Source: Calycina herbarum
Taxonomy: Eukaryota > Ascomycota > Leotiomycetes > Helotiales > Pezizellaceae
Reading direction: 5' to 3'
DNA length: 64,000 nt
NCBI GenBank assembly: GCA_001414485.1
Contig: LLEY01000015.1
Span: 310,001-374,000 of the forward strand
Positions within the stretch are counted from its first letter, which is position 1; every line of letters begins with the position of its first letter. The translations under genes were made by a program, and so were the position numbers. Of the stretch, positions 1 to 11,639 are shown piece after piece. A model generated the notes under the pieces. The model was not told the DNA's origin, did no database searches, and saw nothing but the letters and a program-made list of their open reading frames with translations.

Positions 1-142
1 TGAGGATCCAGTGCTCGAGTGATTGTGTTTGGTCTTTTGCTGGGGAGGTATTTGGGTAGAGGGAGAGGGAGGCGGTGATGGGGGGAGTGGTATCTGATGC
101 GTGGGTTTGTTGCATTGTTAAAGTGGTGGTGGTATTCTCCAT
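1..142 (-). CDS. N-terminus of an unidentified protein, running off the left edge
   Basis: An open frame reads from an ATG at 142 down to base 1 without a stop (47 codons). The visible product begins MENTTTTLTMQQTHAS and is rich in Thr, Ser and Pro, like a disordered N-terminus. A TATA-like motif on the same strand (TATATAAA, 304-297) lies about 155 bp upstream, a sensible place for a fungal core promoter. Nothing in the visible part identifies a family. The start is the first ATG of the frame; a later in-frame Met (residue 10) is possible. This is a partial gene inferred from an open frame and promoter position only. Confidence 0.5.
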   Translation of the reverse strand, partial: MENTTTTLTMQQTHASDTTPPITASLSLYPNTSPAKDQTQSLEHWIL

Positions 143-296
143 TGTTCTAAAAGCTTTGGAGAATGGACTTGGTAAATTGGTTTTCTTGTTGACTTTCGAC
201 TTCTCGTTCTTTTGATTTACATGATAGTGTGCTCGTTTGCTCAATGCTTTATTTTGATGAAGACAATGAGCCAACTCCTCTCCGTCTCCTCGATCC

Positions 297-304
297 TTTA
301 TATA
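297..304 (-). promoter_or_regulatory. TATA-box-like element upstream of the left-edge gene
   Basis: TATATAAA reads on the minus strand in otherwise moderate-GC DNA, about 155 bp before the ATG of the left-edge frame. Position and sequence fit a core promoter, but there is no transcript evidence. Confidence 0.35.
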
Positions 305-1210
305 CGCTTCCCCCTAGCTTGTGCCTCACGACATCAATCAGTACGGGTATGAAAAGTATATTGAATCAAGAAGTTTAGTGCACACCATCAAGCATCGGCC
401 GCTCGCTAAAGAATCCCGAAGGTTTATTGCCTCGTTGCACAACATATCGCATCGCTAAAACGACCGATGTCCGATTCAAGCTTTTCCGCCCTACTTCCAG
501 GTGCCTATCCACGGAATTTCGGTCTCTAAGAGGCCGTTTTTAGAAATTTAAGGGATCAAACGTTGTATCGTAGATAACTTTTACCGTCATCATGTTGCTG
601 TGGCTTCGAAGCCCGAGAGCCAGAAAGTCTTCCGCGTGGATGATAGAGCCCGAGGCCAAGGAGACATGACGAGACCGTTGAAAGGGGTTACCCTAGGAAC
701 AACTCCAAATTAGCACCAATATGAATTCAAGGCGGAGAGATTAAAAACGCCCTCCACATCAGAAGCCTTGCCCTCATCGCCAATTTGAAAGGAAATAATA
801 TAACGAGAAAGTAATTCAATGAAGAAGCCAATAACTTAGATGCAGGTTGATTACCAACATCAAATTGAGGGGGTTGGGAATACTTCACGCTGTGTAATGA
901 GAGAGTATGCGGGCTCTGGAGACGGATAATAAAAGCAGCAGTGAACAGCTCCGATATATTTACTGCCGCTTTTGCTGCCAAGTATGTATAGGCTATAGTG
1001 AGGGAAAAAGAAGTAGCCATGTAATGATACGAATCGAGTAACGTTTGACTATCCAGGAAAGTCGCGACTGCTCATTATGATTCAAAATGTTTGTATTTTG
1101 TCTTGTACTGAAAAGTAGGTTGCTTTGGTATGATGATATCAGGTCTCTGCGACTAGGGCCGTCCCCCTGATTGCCGAGTTTTGAGATTGGAAAAGATCAG
1201 AATGATACTG
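305..1210. other. Intergenic region without a convincing gene
   Basis: This stretch separates the left-edge gene from the 3' end of the Bre2 gene. A 97-codon minus-strand frame (1020-727) begins with a hydrophobic stretch, but it matches no family I recognise and splicing at its only good donor runs straight into a stop. It probably holds the promoter of the left-edge gene and the terminator of the Bre2 gene. Confidence 0.5.
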
Positions 1211-3018
1211 TCATTCATCATCCTGAACCAACTCTTTGATCTCAGATCCCGAAAAGCCCCCACGAGCATCAGGAACCGAAATGCCAGCCGATGCTCTCAA
1301 AACGCCAGTCGTAGCCCCCTTTCCACTAACGCCACCATCTTGTACCCAAAAATCGACCTCATCTACAATATCGTACACAATGTCTTCCGCGATTTGCTCA
1401 TCATATCGCTCCGCAACAGCTCTCAGCTCGTTCAGCTTTGGAATGGCAGTTTGACCAGTTCCAGTCATGTCGACATCCTCTTTATAATCTGGTGGTGGAT
1501 ACCAGAAGTTTGGTCCAAAATTAACCTCTGCAGCTCCGCCTCGGAAGACTGATACCGCTGGGTAATATCCAAGCATGCCATCATCAAGTCCTTCTCTCGC
1601 TCCAAGTTGTGCAGGCGGTGGTTTTGACGCCGGTGGGAGGAAAGCCAACAAGTCGGTAAAGGGTGTACCCATTAACTGTCCGTTTTTGTAAATTTTGATG
1701 TTGGAATGTGGAAGTGTTCGTAAGGAGGGTGATGGATGTGTTGGACCTGGTTTCTGACCCGAACCTCCAAGTCCACCTTGTGATGATATGACAGGAGAAG
1801 GATTCATCAGCTCCTCTAATTCCTTGACCGCATGATACTCGATGTACTCAAAATACAAATGTGTTTTGAATCGTATAGGTACCCGGTCACGGATAATATC
1901 TGCGGTCTCAATCCCTGGTGGTTCATCATCGGCCAAATCGACAGCTGGATTATAATGTCCCTCGACAACCTTGCGATGTAATGATTCTGAAGGCAGATTG
2001 ATCTCCAACCCAATAACATCTCCTTCCTGGATTTCTTCCCCAGGAGGAAAGAAGTCTTTCGGTCTCGACATGAAGACCTTCTGACCCTTGGCATCTCGTA
2101 TACCATAACTGTATGCATCAAATCCAACAGGAGCATCTAGGGTAGCCTCCCGCCGTGCCCAGCCCATTCGCACATGTCCATTCGCGCTTTCTTGGCCAGC
2201 TTCGCTCTTTTTTCGTTTCGGTATGCCACTTGTAATTTTACATTCCCAATACCATCGACCTTGACGTATGCCAACATTTGTTTTCGCCATTCTAAACCCT
2301 TTGTCCGTAGTGACGTGTTTCGCAGATTCATCTAGAAACATATGCGTTGAGGTATCTTCGAAAACGAATCTTGGTCCAAACGGTTCGGCTTCTGAATGTC
2401 GGTAGTAGAGGGAGGAGGGGAAGGCGGGGTCTGCGATGCCATGGATATAATGAAATCCTCTTTTATTGTGTAATCTGGAAGTAGTTAGAAGGATGAATTG
2501 GTAGATATCTCATGCTCAACTTACTGCTCGGCGGTCTCATTGAACTGGATCACCGTTCCATCTGGAGCTGTCTTTTTATGCGCCTGCACAAATATTGGAC
2601 CTTTCGGTGGTTCAAAATCCTCAGCCTTTGGGGAGGCAAGCTTATATCGAATTGGCGCCAAAGCACTCTCCTTCCTCTTATGTTTCGTCGAAGGCGCCTT
2701 TGGATCTGGTGTTGATCTTGAGCTGCTCTCTGTCGCAAACGCCCCTCCCTTCGATTCCCGCTTTTTCAGAGATTCCTTCTTGGCTCTTGATGCACGTTCG
2801 CGTGCCAGGGGCGCATCATCTTGAGGCTTTGAGGGCCTGAAATCCGGATTGAGTGGTGAGGAGACGGCGGGTTGGTGATCATCTTCGAGAGCGCGTTTGG
2901 GGGGAATGGAAGATGCTGGTACAGCGCCAGGGAGGATAGCTGTAGCTGTTCCTGGTGGGAGGATTGGAGTTTGATTGGGAGTAAATTCCCGCTGGGGAGA
3001 AGGCGCTCCAGTTGACAT
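1211..3018 (-). CDS. bre2: COMPASS (Set1C) histone H3K4 methyltransferase subunit Bre2/Ash2, SPRY domain
   Basis: Two exons on the minus strand, 3018-2525 and 2474-1211, are joined across a 50-bp intron (GTAAGT donor, AG acceptor), giving 585 residues. The spliced frame runs without a stop through the junction (NETAEQ then LHNKRGFHYI). Residues 1-165 are Pro/Ser/Lys-rich and disordered. After a conserved linker, a SPRY domain occupies about residues 225-500, with the typical GRWYWECKI strand near 237, then VRMGWARREA, YGIRDAKG and GDVIGLEINLP, closing at VNFGPNFWYPP. Bre2/Ash2L proteins pair with the Sdc1/Dpy30 subunit and stimulate Set1 methylation of histone H3 lysine 4 in the nucleus. The length and the domain preceded by a long disordered arm fit fungal Bre2. 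The first ATG, just inside a TG-repeat-bearing leader, is used. I am confident of the family. Confidence 0.93.
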
Positions 3019-3240
3019 GGTGTGTTGTGTGTGTGTGTATCGAAACTGATGATCACAATTGAGAAGTTCCCAGCCTCGCCAGCCCAGCCTCAGTTAATGA
3101 AATACGGGGTTGGCACGGACCATTCCAGGGCATTAGGTAGCTATTTCTACCTATCTCCGTACTGGGTTAGTCTTTGAGGTTTAAATCTAAAGACGATATT
3201 AACCTAGTTTAATTATCTTAAAAGACAATTAAAACAAGAA
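3019..3240. other. Bre2 upstream region with TG microsatellite, grading into AT-rich DNA
   Basis: Contains the likely Bre2 promoter, a short TG repeat at about 3020-3040, and from about 3180 a rise in TpA-rich sequence that looks like light RIP spreading from the neighbouring transposon block. No gene seen. Confidence 0.5.
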
Positions 3241-3249
3241 AAAATAATC

Positions 3250-3540
3250 GCTGCTATTGACTACAAGTCTTTCGGTGCAAGTCCTACAAAGGCCTTCACT
3301 CTTGTGACGCAAACTTTACCGGGAACTTGTATCACGAAAGGTAGTTCCAAGACGACAAGCAAAGCGACAACAACCGCGAGCATCAAGACTTCCATTCTGC
3401 CTAATAGTCCGGTCTCCGCTACTTCTACAAAGACCTCTAGTAAGGCGGGTACAACCTCGACTGCGTCATACTCGGGAGAAAACCACTCGCGTGCAGGAGC
3501 TCCAACCGCGAGTGCCCTCTCACCCAGAAGGCCCACGTAA
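3250..3540 (+). pseudogene. Ser/Thr-rich coding remnant abutting the left end of the transposon block
   Basis: Between RIP-altered DNA on the left and the left terminal repeat of the pogo-like element (starting 3543), the GC content rises and one plus-strand frame is open for about 95 codons. It reads DYKSFGASPTKAFTLVTQTL and continues rich in Ser, Thr and Lys (SSKTTSKATTTAS), like the stalk of a fungal cell-surface protein. It stops at TAA 3538-3540, at the insertion point. No start codon or splice acceptor is clear upstream. The similar composition of the open frame at 22936-23412, on the other side of the block, suggests the two are pieces of one gene; that link is an inference. It could instead be an unrelated remnant. 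Confidence 0.4.
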
Positions 3541-3626
3541 TAACCGATATCCCTGGACTGTGCACGTCCCTGGACTGTGCACCACTCAAAATAGCTTCAC
3601 TTTTCCCCCACTTACTCACTTTAATT

Positions 3627-4469
3627 ATGGCTAGAGCAGACAATACGCATCAGATCAACCAGGCGGTGGCAGCTATCGAAAGAGGGGAGTTTAGCAATTA
3701 TGCTGAAGCTGCGAAGAAGTATAGATGTAACCGTTCTACTATCTCACAGAGAGTTAGAGGCTTAACTAAGACACGCTGAGAAGCTACCGCTTTTTACCTT
3801 TAAGCATTAACTAAGAAGCAAGAGGAGGTCCTGATTCGGCAGATAAATAGACTTACAGATCGTGGAATGCCTCCTACTTCGTCGATTATCCGAAACCTCG
3901 CCGAAGAGCTACGTAGGAGGAAGGTTAGTAAGAACTAGACAGGGGATTTTATCTAGCAGCATAAGAACAGGTTATACAGCGGTTATCTTAAGAATATTAA
4001 GAATTTAAGGGTTACAGCTGAGTTTGCGCCTATGTTTACGCTCTTCTTTACCTTAGTATTTACTCTCTTTTCTCTACTTATCACCTCTTTTCTCGTAGAA
4101 GCTAATATTACACTCTACTTATAGTTAACCTCCGTTATTAAGAAATTCTACATTACCGCCGATAACCTCTATAACTTTAACGAAAAGGGCTTCCTTATTA
4201 GATTCAGTTAGTCTATAAAGCGTATAATAAGCTTAAGCGCGTATACCTTAGGTCGAGTTACTAAGAATAAGTAAGACAGGTCTCGAGAGTTTATTTCGTT
4301 TCTTATATATATTTTAGCTATTAGACGAGCAATTCCGCTACTTCTTATATATAAAGAGAGCTTAGAGGATCTCTAGGATTCCTAGCTCGAGGATGTTAAA
4401 GAGGATTCTAGTATATACTTTGGCTCTTCAGAGAACGGCTAGTCCTTAAACGACTTTGGTCTAAAGTAG
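3627..4469 (+). pseudogene. pogo-like transposase, N-terminal part (degraded)
   Basis: From the ATG at 3627 the frame reads MARADNTHQINQAVAAIERG and then FSNYAEAAKKYRCNRSTISQ, a helix-turn-helix of the kind that opens Fot1/pogo transposases, followed by a second DNA-binding segment (RLTDRGMPPTSSIIRNLAEEL). Further on comes YNFNEKGFLI, matching the N-F-D-E-x-G-F motif that holds the first catalytic Asp of DDE_1 transposases; here the Asp position reads Asn, as C-to-T change on the other strand would give. Stops begin about 50 codons in. The frame is interrupted at 4469 by the gypsy LTR and continues at 18943. Confidence 0.75.
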
Positions 4470-4900
4470 TATTACGAATCACGTGTGAACATGTGATAAG
4501 TGAAGACCAGGCGGCGCTCTGACAGGTTAAGCACTATCGGAAACTCTTATAAACAAAAAGAGGGATCCTTAGACTAGCTAAGCGATTCATGGATTTCTTT
4601 TAGTAAGAAGTATCACGTGACCTAGTCGCCTGAGTCGCCTGTCGACTGAAGCGATCAGAGCGAGCGACTAGAGCGACTGGAACGAGAGACTACAGTTCTA
4701 TATAAAGACTAGCACGTCTGCTATTAGATAGGAGCTTTATACTTAACTTTAGTTATTAATCTTATTATCTTATTTAATATTATTAATATAAGTAACGAGT
4801 TCACTTCTAAGTAAATAACCTAGTATATTTATACTTCTTACTTATATACTAACCTTTAAGACTTAGTTATCTTTATTTAGTTTATTTAAGTTTTATTATA
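4470..4900 (+). repeat. Left LTR of the gypsy element
   Basis: Begins TATTACGAAT (TGTTACGAAT in the right copy) and ends TTATTATA. It contains a run of AGCGACT/GTCGCC motifs near 4625-4690 and a TATATAAA-like promoter at about 4700. It matches 18498-18937 along its whole length. Confidence 0.88.
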
Positions 4901-6945
4901 CTTTAAGTACCTGCTTAGAAGTTTAGTCGCTATAGCCCTAGCAACCTCTATAGTAGCTAGTCTAAATACTAGTCGAGTTAACGTCGTAGGAATATCTAGA
5001 AGTATAACTAGAAGAACACCTACTAGTATATAGTTAACTAGGAACGACGATAATATTAGTATACTAGACGCCTCTGAGCTCTATAAAGTCGAAGCACTTA
5101 AGTCTATTAAAGTTAAGATATTAGATATATATTATAAGAAGCGAAAGGAACTCGACTTATTCCTTCTCTAAATAGACATCTACTTTAACTTTAACTCTAA
5201 TAAGTTTAAAGGTAATTATAACTTATAAACTATCTTTGCTATCTCCTACCTTAGGGGAGTAGTATTAGAATAAGCCTAGCTATACTTAGAGGACTTTTTT
5301 AAGAATAAGAATAAAGATAGAAAGATAGAATTAACTAAGATTATATTTAAATCTTAAAAAGGATTTAAGATAACTATTAGAAAAGTCTTTAGAGACTTTA
5401 ATATAATCTAAATAGTTATATATAAGCTTTTAGAATTATACTAGACTAGATTAGTAATAGATTATACTAATAAATTTTAATATTATAGAATAAAGTTAGA
5501 ATAGGATACTATTACTCTTATAGAACTCTTTTATAGAGGATTAAAGATATATATCTATAAGGAGATAGCTAAATAGAATATATAATTCTTAACTATTATA
5601 AGTATAATTAAGGAAGTCGTCTAGCTAGACAACTGTCTATATAAATTTAGAAAGAGTAACCCTAGATATAGAGAAAAGAGTAAAGAGTTAGAGAAGTAGA
5701 AGCACTCTTATACTAATAAATATAGTAAGGAGGTAAACACTATATAGAAGAAAACCTTTCTAAAGAAAGGAGGACTTTCCTAGGAAGAGCGAAATCGTTA
5801 ACGTAAGTAGAACTTATATTATAATTATAGCCTACTAGGTTATAGAGTAAATAAGTATAATAAGAAGAAAGACTCTAAGAGAAAGAAATAAATTAATACT
5901 ACTATTTAATAATAGGTAGCTTTAACTAATTATATTAAACTTATAGATAAAGAGCTTAAAGTATAAGAATATAGAACTTAGATTAAAAATATTAAAGAAA
6001 CTAGTAGTGTTTAAGATACTAATAATAATAGAGATCTACTTCTTAAAGGATATTATAATATATAATTAGTAATAGAATCTAAACAACTTCTTTAAGTAAA
6101 ATACGAATTACTATTATTAACTAATTCTTTAGAGATATTAGACTTATCTTCTAGTTTAAAAGAAGAAATAAAAAACGAAGACTTTAAAGTTAGAGAAACT
6201 TAGGCCTTTCTTAGAACCTTTAAATAAGGAAATCGATAGATATATATTAATAATTAGAAACTAGACTTCTAGAGTCCTTATACTATATAGGGAGTTAACT
6301 TAACTATCTTAATAATATATATAGTTATAAGAAATAACTTTAAAATAATAACTCTAGTTAGTCTAATTACTAAGTAAGAAACTATTAAGGATAAAGAACC
6401 TATATATAACTAACTACGAGTTAAAGGACCTACTTATTCTAAGGTTAGAGACGTATAGAAGGTATATAATATTTTAGAGGAAACTAGTACGTAGATATAG
6501 CAAGTTCTAACGGGATTTAAAGAACGAATTAAAACCCTCTTTTGTAGAACAGTATCTGAAAACGTTGTACTAAAAGAATTTAAGTAATATATTATAGTTA
6601 TATTAATTAGAGAGGATAGAATAGTATTTAGAGAATATAGTTTACTAAAGTTATTTAGTATACTATTCTAGGAGCGAAGGGAGCTTGATATTACTAAATA
6701 GACTAAAACGGAACTAGAAGAATTTTACTATCCCTTAGTAGAAGAACTATAGTTTATAGAAACAGTTTAAGAAATAATAGTATAATAGATACGATATAAA
6801 CTAAGCCTAACCTTAGACTAGTTATTATAGAAGCGGTTCGAAGGAATATTACTAGAACCTACTAGAATAGTAGAATATTATTAGATATATAAAGTAGTAT
6901 TATTAGACGATAAAGGAGTAGTATTCTTTCCTTAGTCTTAGATTT

Positions 6946-7354
6946 TGTTACGGCGCTGGTCCGTAACACGTGATTCTCGGTCCTACACGTGACCGTCAGA
7001 GCCGCAACGCTTGGACGGATTTATAACGAGATTAAAGGCTCTTTATAGTTAGCAGGAATACCTCTTTTTCGTAGAGTATATATTCCGTATTCCCTCGTTC
7101 TTAGAACTGTAGCTTTAAATTCTCGAATATATACACATATACTCTTATACCTTTGCCTTCAGATATAGATCGTAATATTATTTAAAGCTACAGTTCTAAG
7201 AACGAGGGAATGCGGAATATATACTCTACGAAAAAGAGGTATTTCTACTAACTATAAAGAGCCTTTAATCTCGTCATAAATCCGTCCAAGCGTTGCGGCT
7301 CTGACGGTCACGTGTAGGACCGAGAATCACGTGTTACGGACCAGCGCCGTAACA
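6946..7354. mobile_element. 409-bp foldback element with 175-bp inverted arms
   Basis: Arms 6946-7120 and 7180-7354 are reverse complements over 175 bp with only 4 mismatches by eye, all transitions. They surround a 59-bp AT-rich centre. The tips are TGTTACGGCGC and GCGCCGTAACA, and the direct repeat GATTT flanks the element (6941-6945 and 7355-7359). The outer 75 bp of each arm keep CpA, TpG and a high GC content, unlike the RIP-saturated gypsy DNA around them. There is no coding capacity. The superfamily is unclear because a 5-bp duplication is unusual for common fungal MITEs. Confidence 0.82.
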
Positions 7355-10300
7355 GATTTAAGTAGTTAAGAAAAAGAACTTAAGAGACTATATATTTAAG
7401 GTTTACTATATAAAACTAGAGATAAGTATACTAGAGGCTACTTTAGATTATCTATATATAGAAGAACTATAGTCTATAGAAGCTATTATAGAAACTAGTT
7501 ATAAATAGATCTAATATAATTATAAATAAATACTAAAACGATTTATAGAAGGAATTCCTAGGATAATAGGAATCCTAGAATATAGATTAATATATAAAGT
7601 AGTATATACTAACTAGGAAAGAGTGAGATTCTTTCTATAGTATAAGAACGAGAGAAGATAGAATTATAATTATAAAAATCGATCTTTCGAAGTCTAATAT
7701 ATTAAAGTAAAGTTAGACGCTATATTAGGAGAAAGACAGTTAGTAATAACTATAGAAATAAAGAGGAAAAAGTTATAAGTTATAATAGACTTAGGAGTAA
7801 TAGGTAACTTTATCTCTCTAATAGCTTAGGAGAAGCTAAACGTTCTAATTAAAGAGATAAGACTATATCAACTAGGAGTAGTTAATAGAATAGATATTAT
7901 ATATTAAAATAGGATTATTAATTAGTAAACTATTCTAATAAAGATTAATATTAAAAGATACTACTTAGATATATAATTCGATATTATTAAAATAGGAAGT
8001 AAGGAAGTAATACTTAATATATCTTAGATTTAGAAACATAATCTAGAAATCGACTAGAAAGCTAGAATAATAACTTTTAGTTAATATAAATATAAGAGTT
8101 CGTGTTTATAACTTTAGAGCTAGAATAAGGTTAGTACCACCTCTTCTAAAGTACTAGGACACCTTACCTAGGGTCCTCTATAGGTTAGTAAGAAAGCTGA
8201 TAACGAAATACCTATATAGTATAAAGAATTTAAGGCTTTGTTTAAAAACCTAGAAGACTTATAAGCTTTGCTAAAGCATTGCTTATAAGATTATAAGATT
8301 AAATTAAAAGAGGGTTATTACCTCTTAAAGTAGAAGCTTTAGTTATATAACTAGAAAAGCCTATAAGAATAGAGAGTTATATAAAGAAAGGTATAAAGAA
8401 GGGATATATTAGAAGATCTAAGTTACTAATTACCTTAAATATACTTATTATTAAGAAGAAAAACAACCTAGATAGGAGAGTATATATTAATTATTAGGAA
8501 GTAAATTATACTATAGTTAAGGACGCTTATCTACTACTACCTAGCTAATACTTATAGGATAAGTTAGATAAGGTAGTACGTTTTATAAAATTAGATTAAT
8601 AAAATACTTATAGACTTATATAAATAAAAACTAGAGACGAATAGAAGATAGTATTTATCTTACTATTAGGCTTTTATAAATATATAGTTATACTATTTAG
8701 ACTTTATAATATACTAGCTATATATTAGAGATAAAATAATAACATTTTAAGAGATCTTCTAAGAGTAATAGTAATTTATTATTTAGATAATATCTTAATC
8801 TTCTTAGAAAAAGAAGAAGAATATAAAGGATATGTTAGAAAGGTTTTATAATAACTTATAAAAGTAAACTCTTAGTTAAAACTCTTAAAATACAAGTTTA
8901 AAGTAACTTAGATACTTTTCTTAAAATAGGTATTTAACTTAAAGAAAATAGAGATAGATCTAGTAAAGATTTAAGATATCTTAAACTAGAAGTTACTAGA
9001 GAATATAAAAGATGTATAGTCTTTTCTTAGATTTATAAACTTTTACTATCTATTTATATAGGATTATATAAAGATTACTAAACTAATGTTAGTACTAGTT
9101 AAGAAGGCTATTAAGTTTATATAGAATAAATAAGCAGAGAATACTTTTTAAAAACTTAAAGCAAAGTTTATAGAAAAGCCTATTCTATATAATTTTAATA
9201 TAGATAAACCTAGTACGATTAAAACAGACGCCTTAGATATAGTAGTAGATATAGTTTACCTATAACTAAATAATAAGGGAAAACTTATACCTATTATATA
9301 TTATTCTAAAATATTTAACCTAGTATAATAAAACTATAGTATCTTTGATAAGGAACTGCTTACTATAGTATTAGCTTTAGAATACTAGAGAATTTATTTA
9401 TAGCTAATAAAACACCTAGTTATAGTTTTATCTAACTACGAAAACCTTAAAACGTTTATAATAACTAAGGAACTTATAATAAAACAATTAGCTAGATAGT
9501 TAGAGATATTAGGAGGATTTAATATTATTATTTGATATATAAAGAGAACGTTAAATACTTAAGCTAATACTCTTAGCTAGAAACCTAGATATAAGAGGAA
9601 TAAAGAGTATAAGAAGATTATAATCTTAAAAACTCTTAAGAATAAAGACTTAGTACCTACTATATATAAGATAGTAGTAATAAATAATATCTAAATAGAT
9701 AAAATTTAGAATATATATAAGGGATATAACTAGTATATAAAAGGGAAATTATAGGTTCCTAGCTTATATATAAAGGAATTTATATAAGAATACTATACTA
9801 CGCCCGCTTATAGCTACTAGGGAATTCGTAGAACTCTCTAAAGAATAAGATAATACTATTATATTAATCAGTTATTTATAATAGTTAAAGAAGTAATAGT
9901 AGAATATAATACCTATACTAGAAATAAGGCTTCTCGCTATACTCTTTATAGATAGATAAACACTACTCTAATACTATAAATACCTTAAAAATTAATATCT
10001 ATAGATTTTATTATTAAATTACTAAAATCTAAAGATCTAATAATAGGAGTTAAATATAATTCTATCCTAGTTATTATAGAAAGGCTTATAAAATATATAA
10101 TTCTAGTACTATATATAAAATCAAGTATAGCCGAGGAATTAGTATTCGTATTCTTAAAAGAAGTAGTCTTAAGATATAAACTACTAGAAGAGATAATCTT
10201 AAATAGAGACAAGCTCTTTACCTTAAAATTTTAGATCGCTCTTATAGAACGATTAAGTATAAAAAGAAAGCTTTCTATAGCTTTTTACTCTTAAATAAAT

Positions 10301-10362
10301 AGAAGAAATAAACAGATAAATTAAGTAGTTAAAACATATCTTTATTATTATATAAACTACTA

Positions 10363-10797
10363 ACGTGGTTTATCAGCACCTCGTTAATATCAGTACCTCG
10401 CTACTTGAAATCTCATACAAAAAACGTCTGTGCACAACCGTGCACTTTACGTATTTATTAATAAAAAAATCTAAAATTGAAATTTTAGTTTTATTAATAT
10501 AAGAGTATTCTTAATTCTTAGTTTTGAAATATTACTTATCTTATATTAAAGTGTTATTTAAAAAAGGAAAAATTACTAATGATTACAGGGGTGTTTTTAA
10601 GCGAATTGTTAATTAAAACTAGTAAAGAATTAAAATTGATATTATTATAATATTAAACTCTTGTTTCCTTAGTAAAATTTCAATTTTAGATTTTTTTATT
10701 AATAAATACGTAAAGTGTACGGTTGTGTACAGACGTTTTTTATATGAGATTTCAAGTGGCGAGGTACTAATATTAACGAGGTGCTAATAAACCACGT
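10363..10797. mobile_element. MITE with ~125-bp inverted repeats and TA target duplication
   Basis: Left arm 10363 to about 10488 and right arm about 10670-10797 are inverted copies, tips ACGTGGTTTATCAGCACC and its complement, flanked by TA (10361-10362, 10798-10799). The centre is AT-rich with no open frame. The outer ~40 bp resemble the terminal repeat of the pogo/Fot1 element at 20206-22536 (shared TTTATCAG, CG-rich and AGTA words in the same order), suggesting cross-mobilisation by that transposase family. It interrupts the gypsy integrase. Confidence 0.82.
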
Positions 10798-10937
10798 TAG
10801 TAAAATAACTAGATAGAACTACTGCTCTTAGCATAGTTTACCTATAATAGTTTAGTAATAGAAATAACACTTATTATACTATTCTATACTAACTTTAGAT
10901 ATAAATTATTAGTATATTAAGAACTACTATCTATAAC

Positions 10938-11107
10938 TGTCGTTATATAGGTGAATAAGCCTCTGACTCATATCCATCCACGTGACTAGCACGCTAGTAC
11001 CACGCTAGCACAAGTATAAATAGTCGTACTTCGAGTACCTAGAATAGTAACAGAGAATATAATACGTATATATAACTAGACAGATTTATAACTAAGTTAT
11101 ACTAATA
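10938..11107 (+). repeat. Left LTR of the copia element
   Basis: 170 bp, matching 17097-17266 with four transition differences. It contains the repeated words CACGTGACTAGCACGCTAG and ACCACGCTAGCAC and a promoter-like ATAAATAG near 11015. Confidence 0.88.
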
Positions 11108-11639
11108 CTGATTAGTATCGCGCGTAGATTAGATTACTTGGTTATAAGCTTACTTATACTTACCATAGTTAAGTGTCTTTAGCTAACTAAACGTTGAGAG
11201 TAGTACTGTTACACGCTGTAGCCTACTACTATATACAATCCTCTAACCTTATTTAGATTTGATTATATAAGTATACTATCCTACGTTTTACCCTAGGATT
11301 TGTATAACGTATAACCTTTAAGACGAATCTACCTCGTATTAAGATTACAGACTTGGAATCGCTTATTACTTTAACTCCTTTATATTTACTTATAAACTGA
11401 GTCTTATAGATTCACTTATATTAACTTGTTAAGTAAATCACCTATACCCTCGATTTACTAAAAAGAAGTAGAAGGAATCTAGTTATCTAAAGCACTACCC
11501 CGAACCTTTAAGAAAGTCGACTACTAGCTATCGTTTAAGCTATCCGACCTTTTATAGTAGGATTCTATAAAGCATCCTAGAAAGCACGACTGTTAGACCT
11601 TTCCTATCCCGATTACGTTTAGTACTAGGATTATACTAC

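Larger units (their letters stand above)
4901..10936 (+). pseudogene. gypsy gag-pol, main part (protease, RT, RNase H, integrase), RIP-degraded
   Basis: Gag-like sequence lies at about 5000-5900 with a degraded CCHC knuckle near 5815. A protease core reads VIIDLGVIGNFISLIA near 7775-7830 (family form: D-S-G-A-T-x-N-F-I-S). The reverse transcriptase retains INY*EVN near 8490 and the catalytic-motif relic YYLDNILIF near 8785 (family form YLDDILIFS). RNase H follows with IKTDALD near 9215 and YSIFDKELLTIVLALEY near 9340, then integrase to about 10350, resuming after the MITE at 10800-10937. Stops occur every few codons. Frame and order are clear; no functional product is possible. Confidence 0.8.

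Noticed and set aside
727..1020. 97-codon minus-strand frame with hydrophobic start
   Set aside because: No recognisable domain, no upstream promoter features, and splicing at its only good donor leads to an immediate stop.
3551..3583. Direct repeat in the pogo end, considered as a CRISPR-like or regulatory array
   Set aside because: It is only two copies, and the same pair occurs inverted at the other end, so it is part of the terminal repeat.
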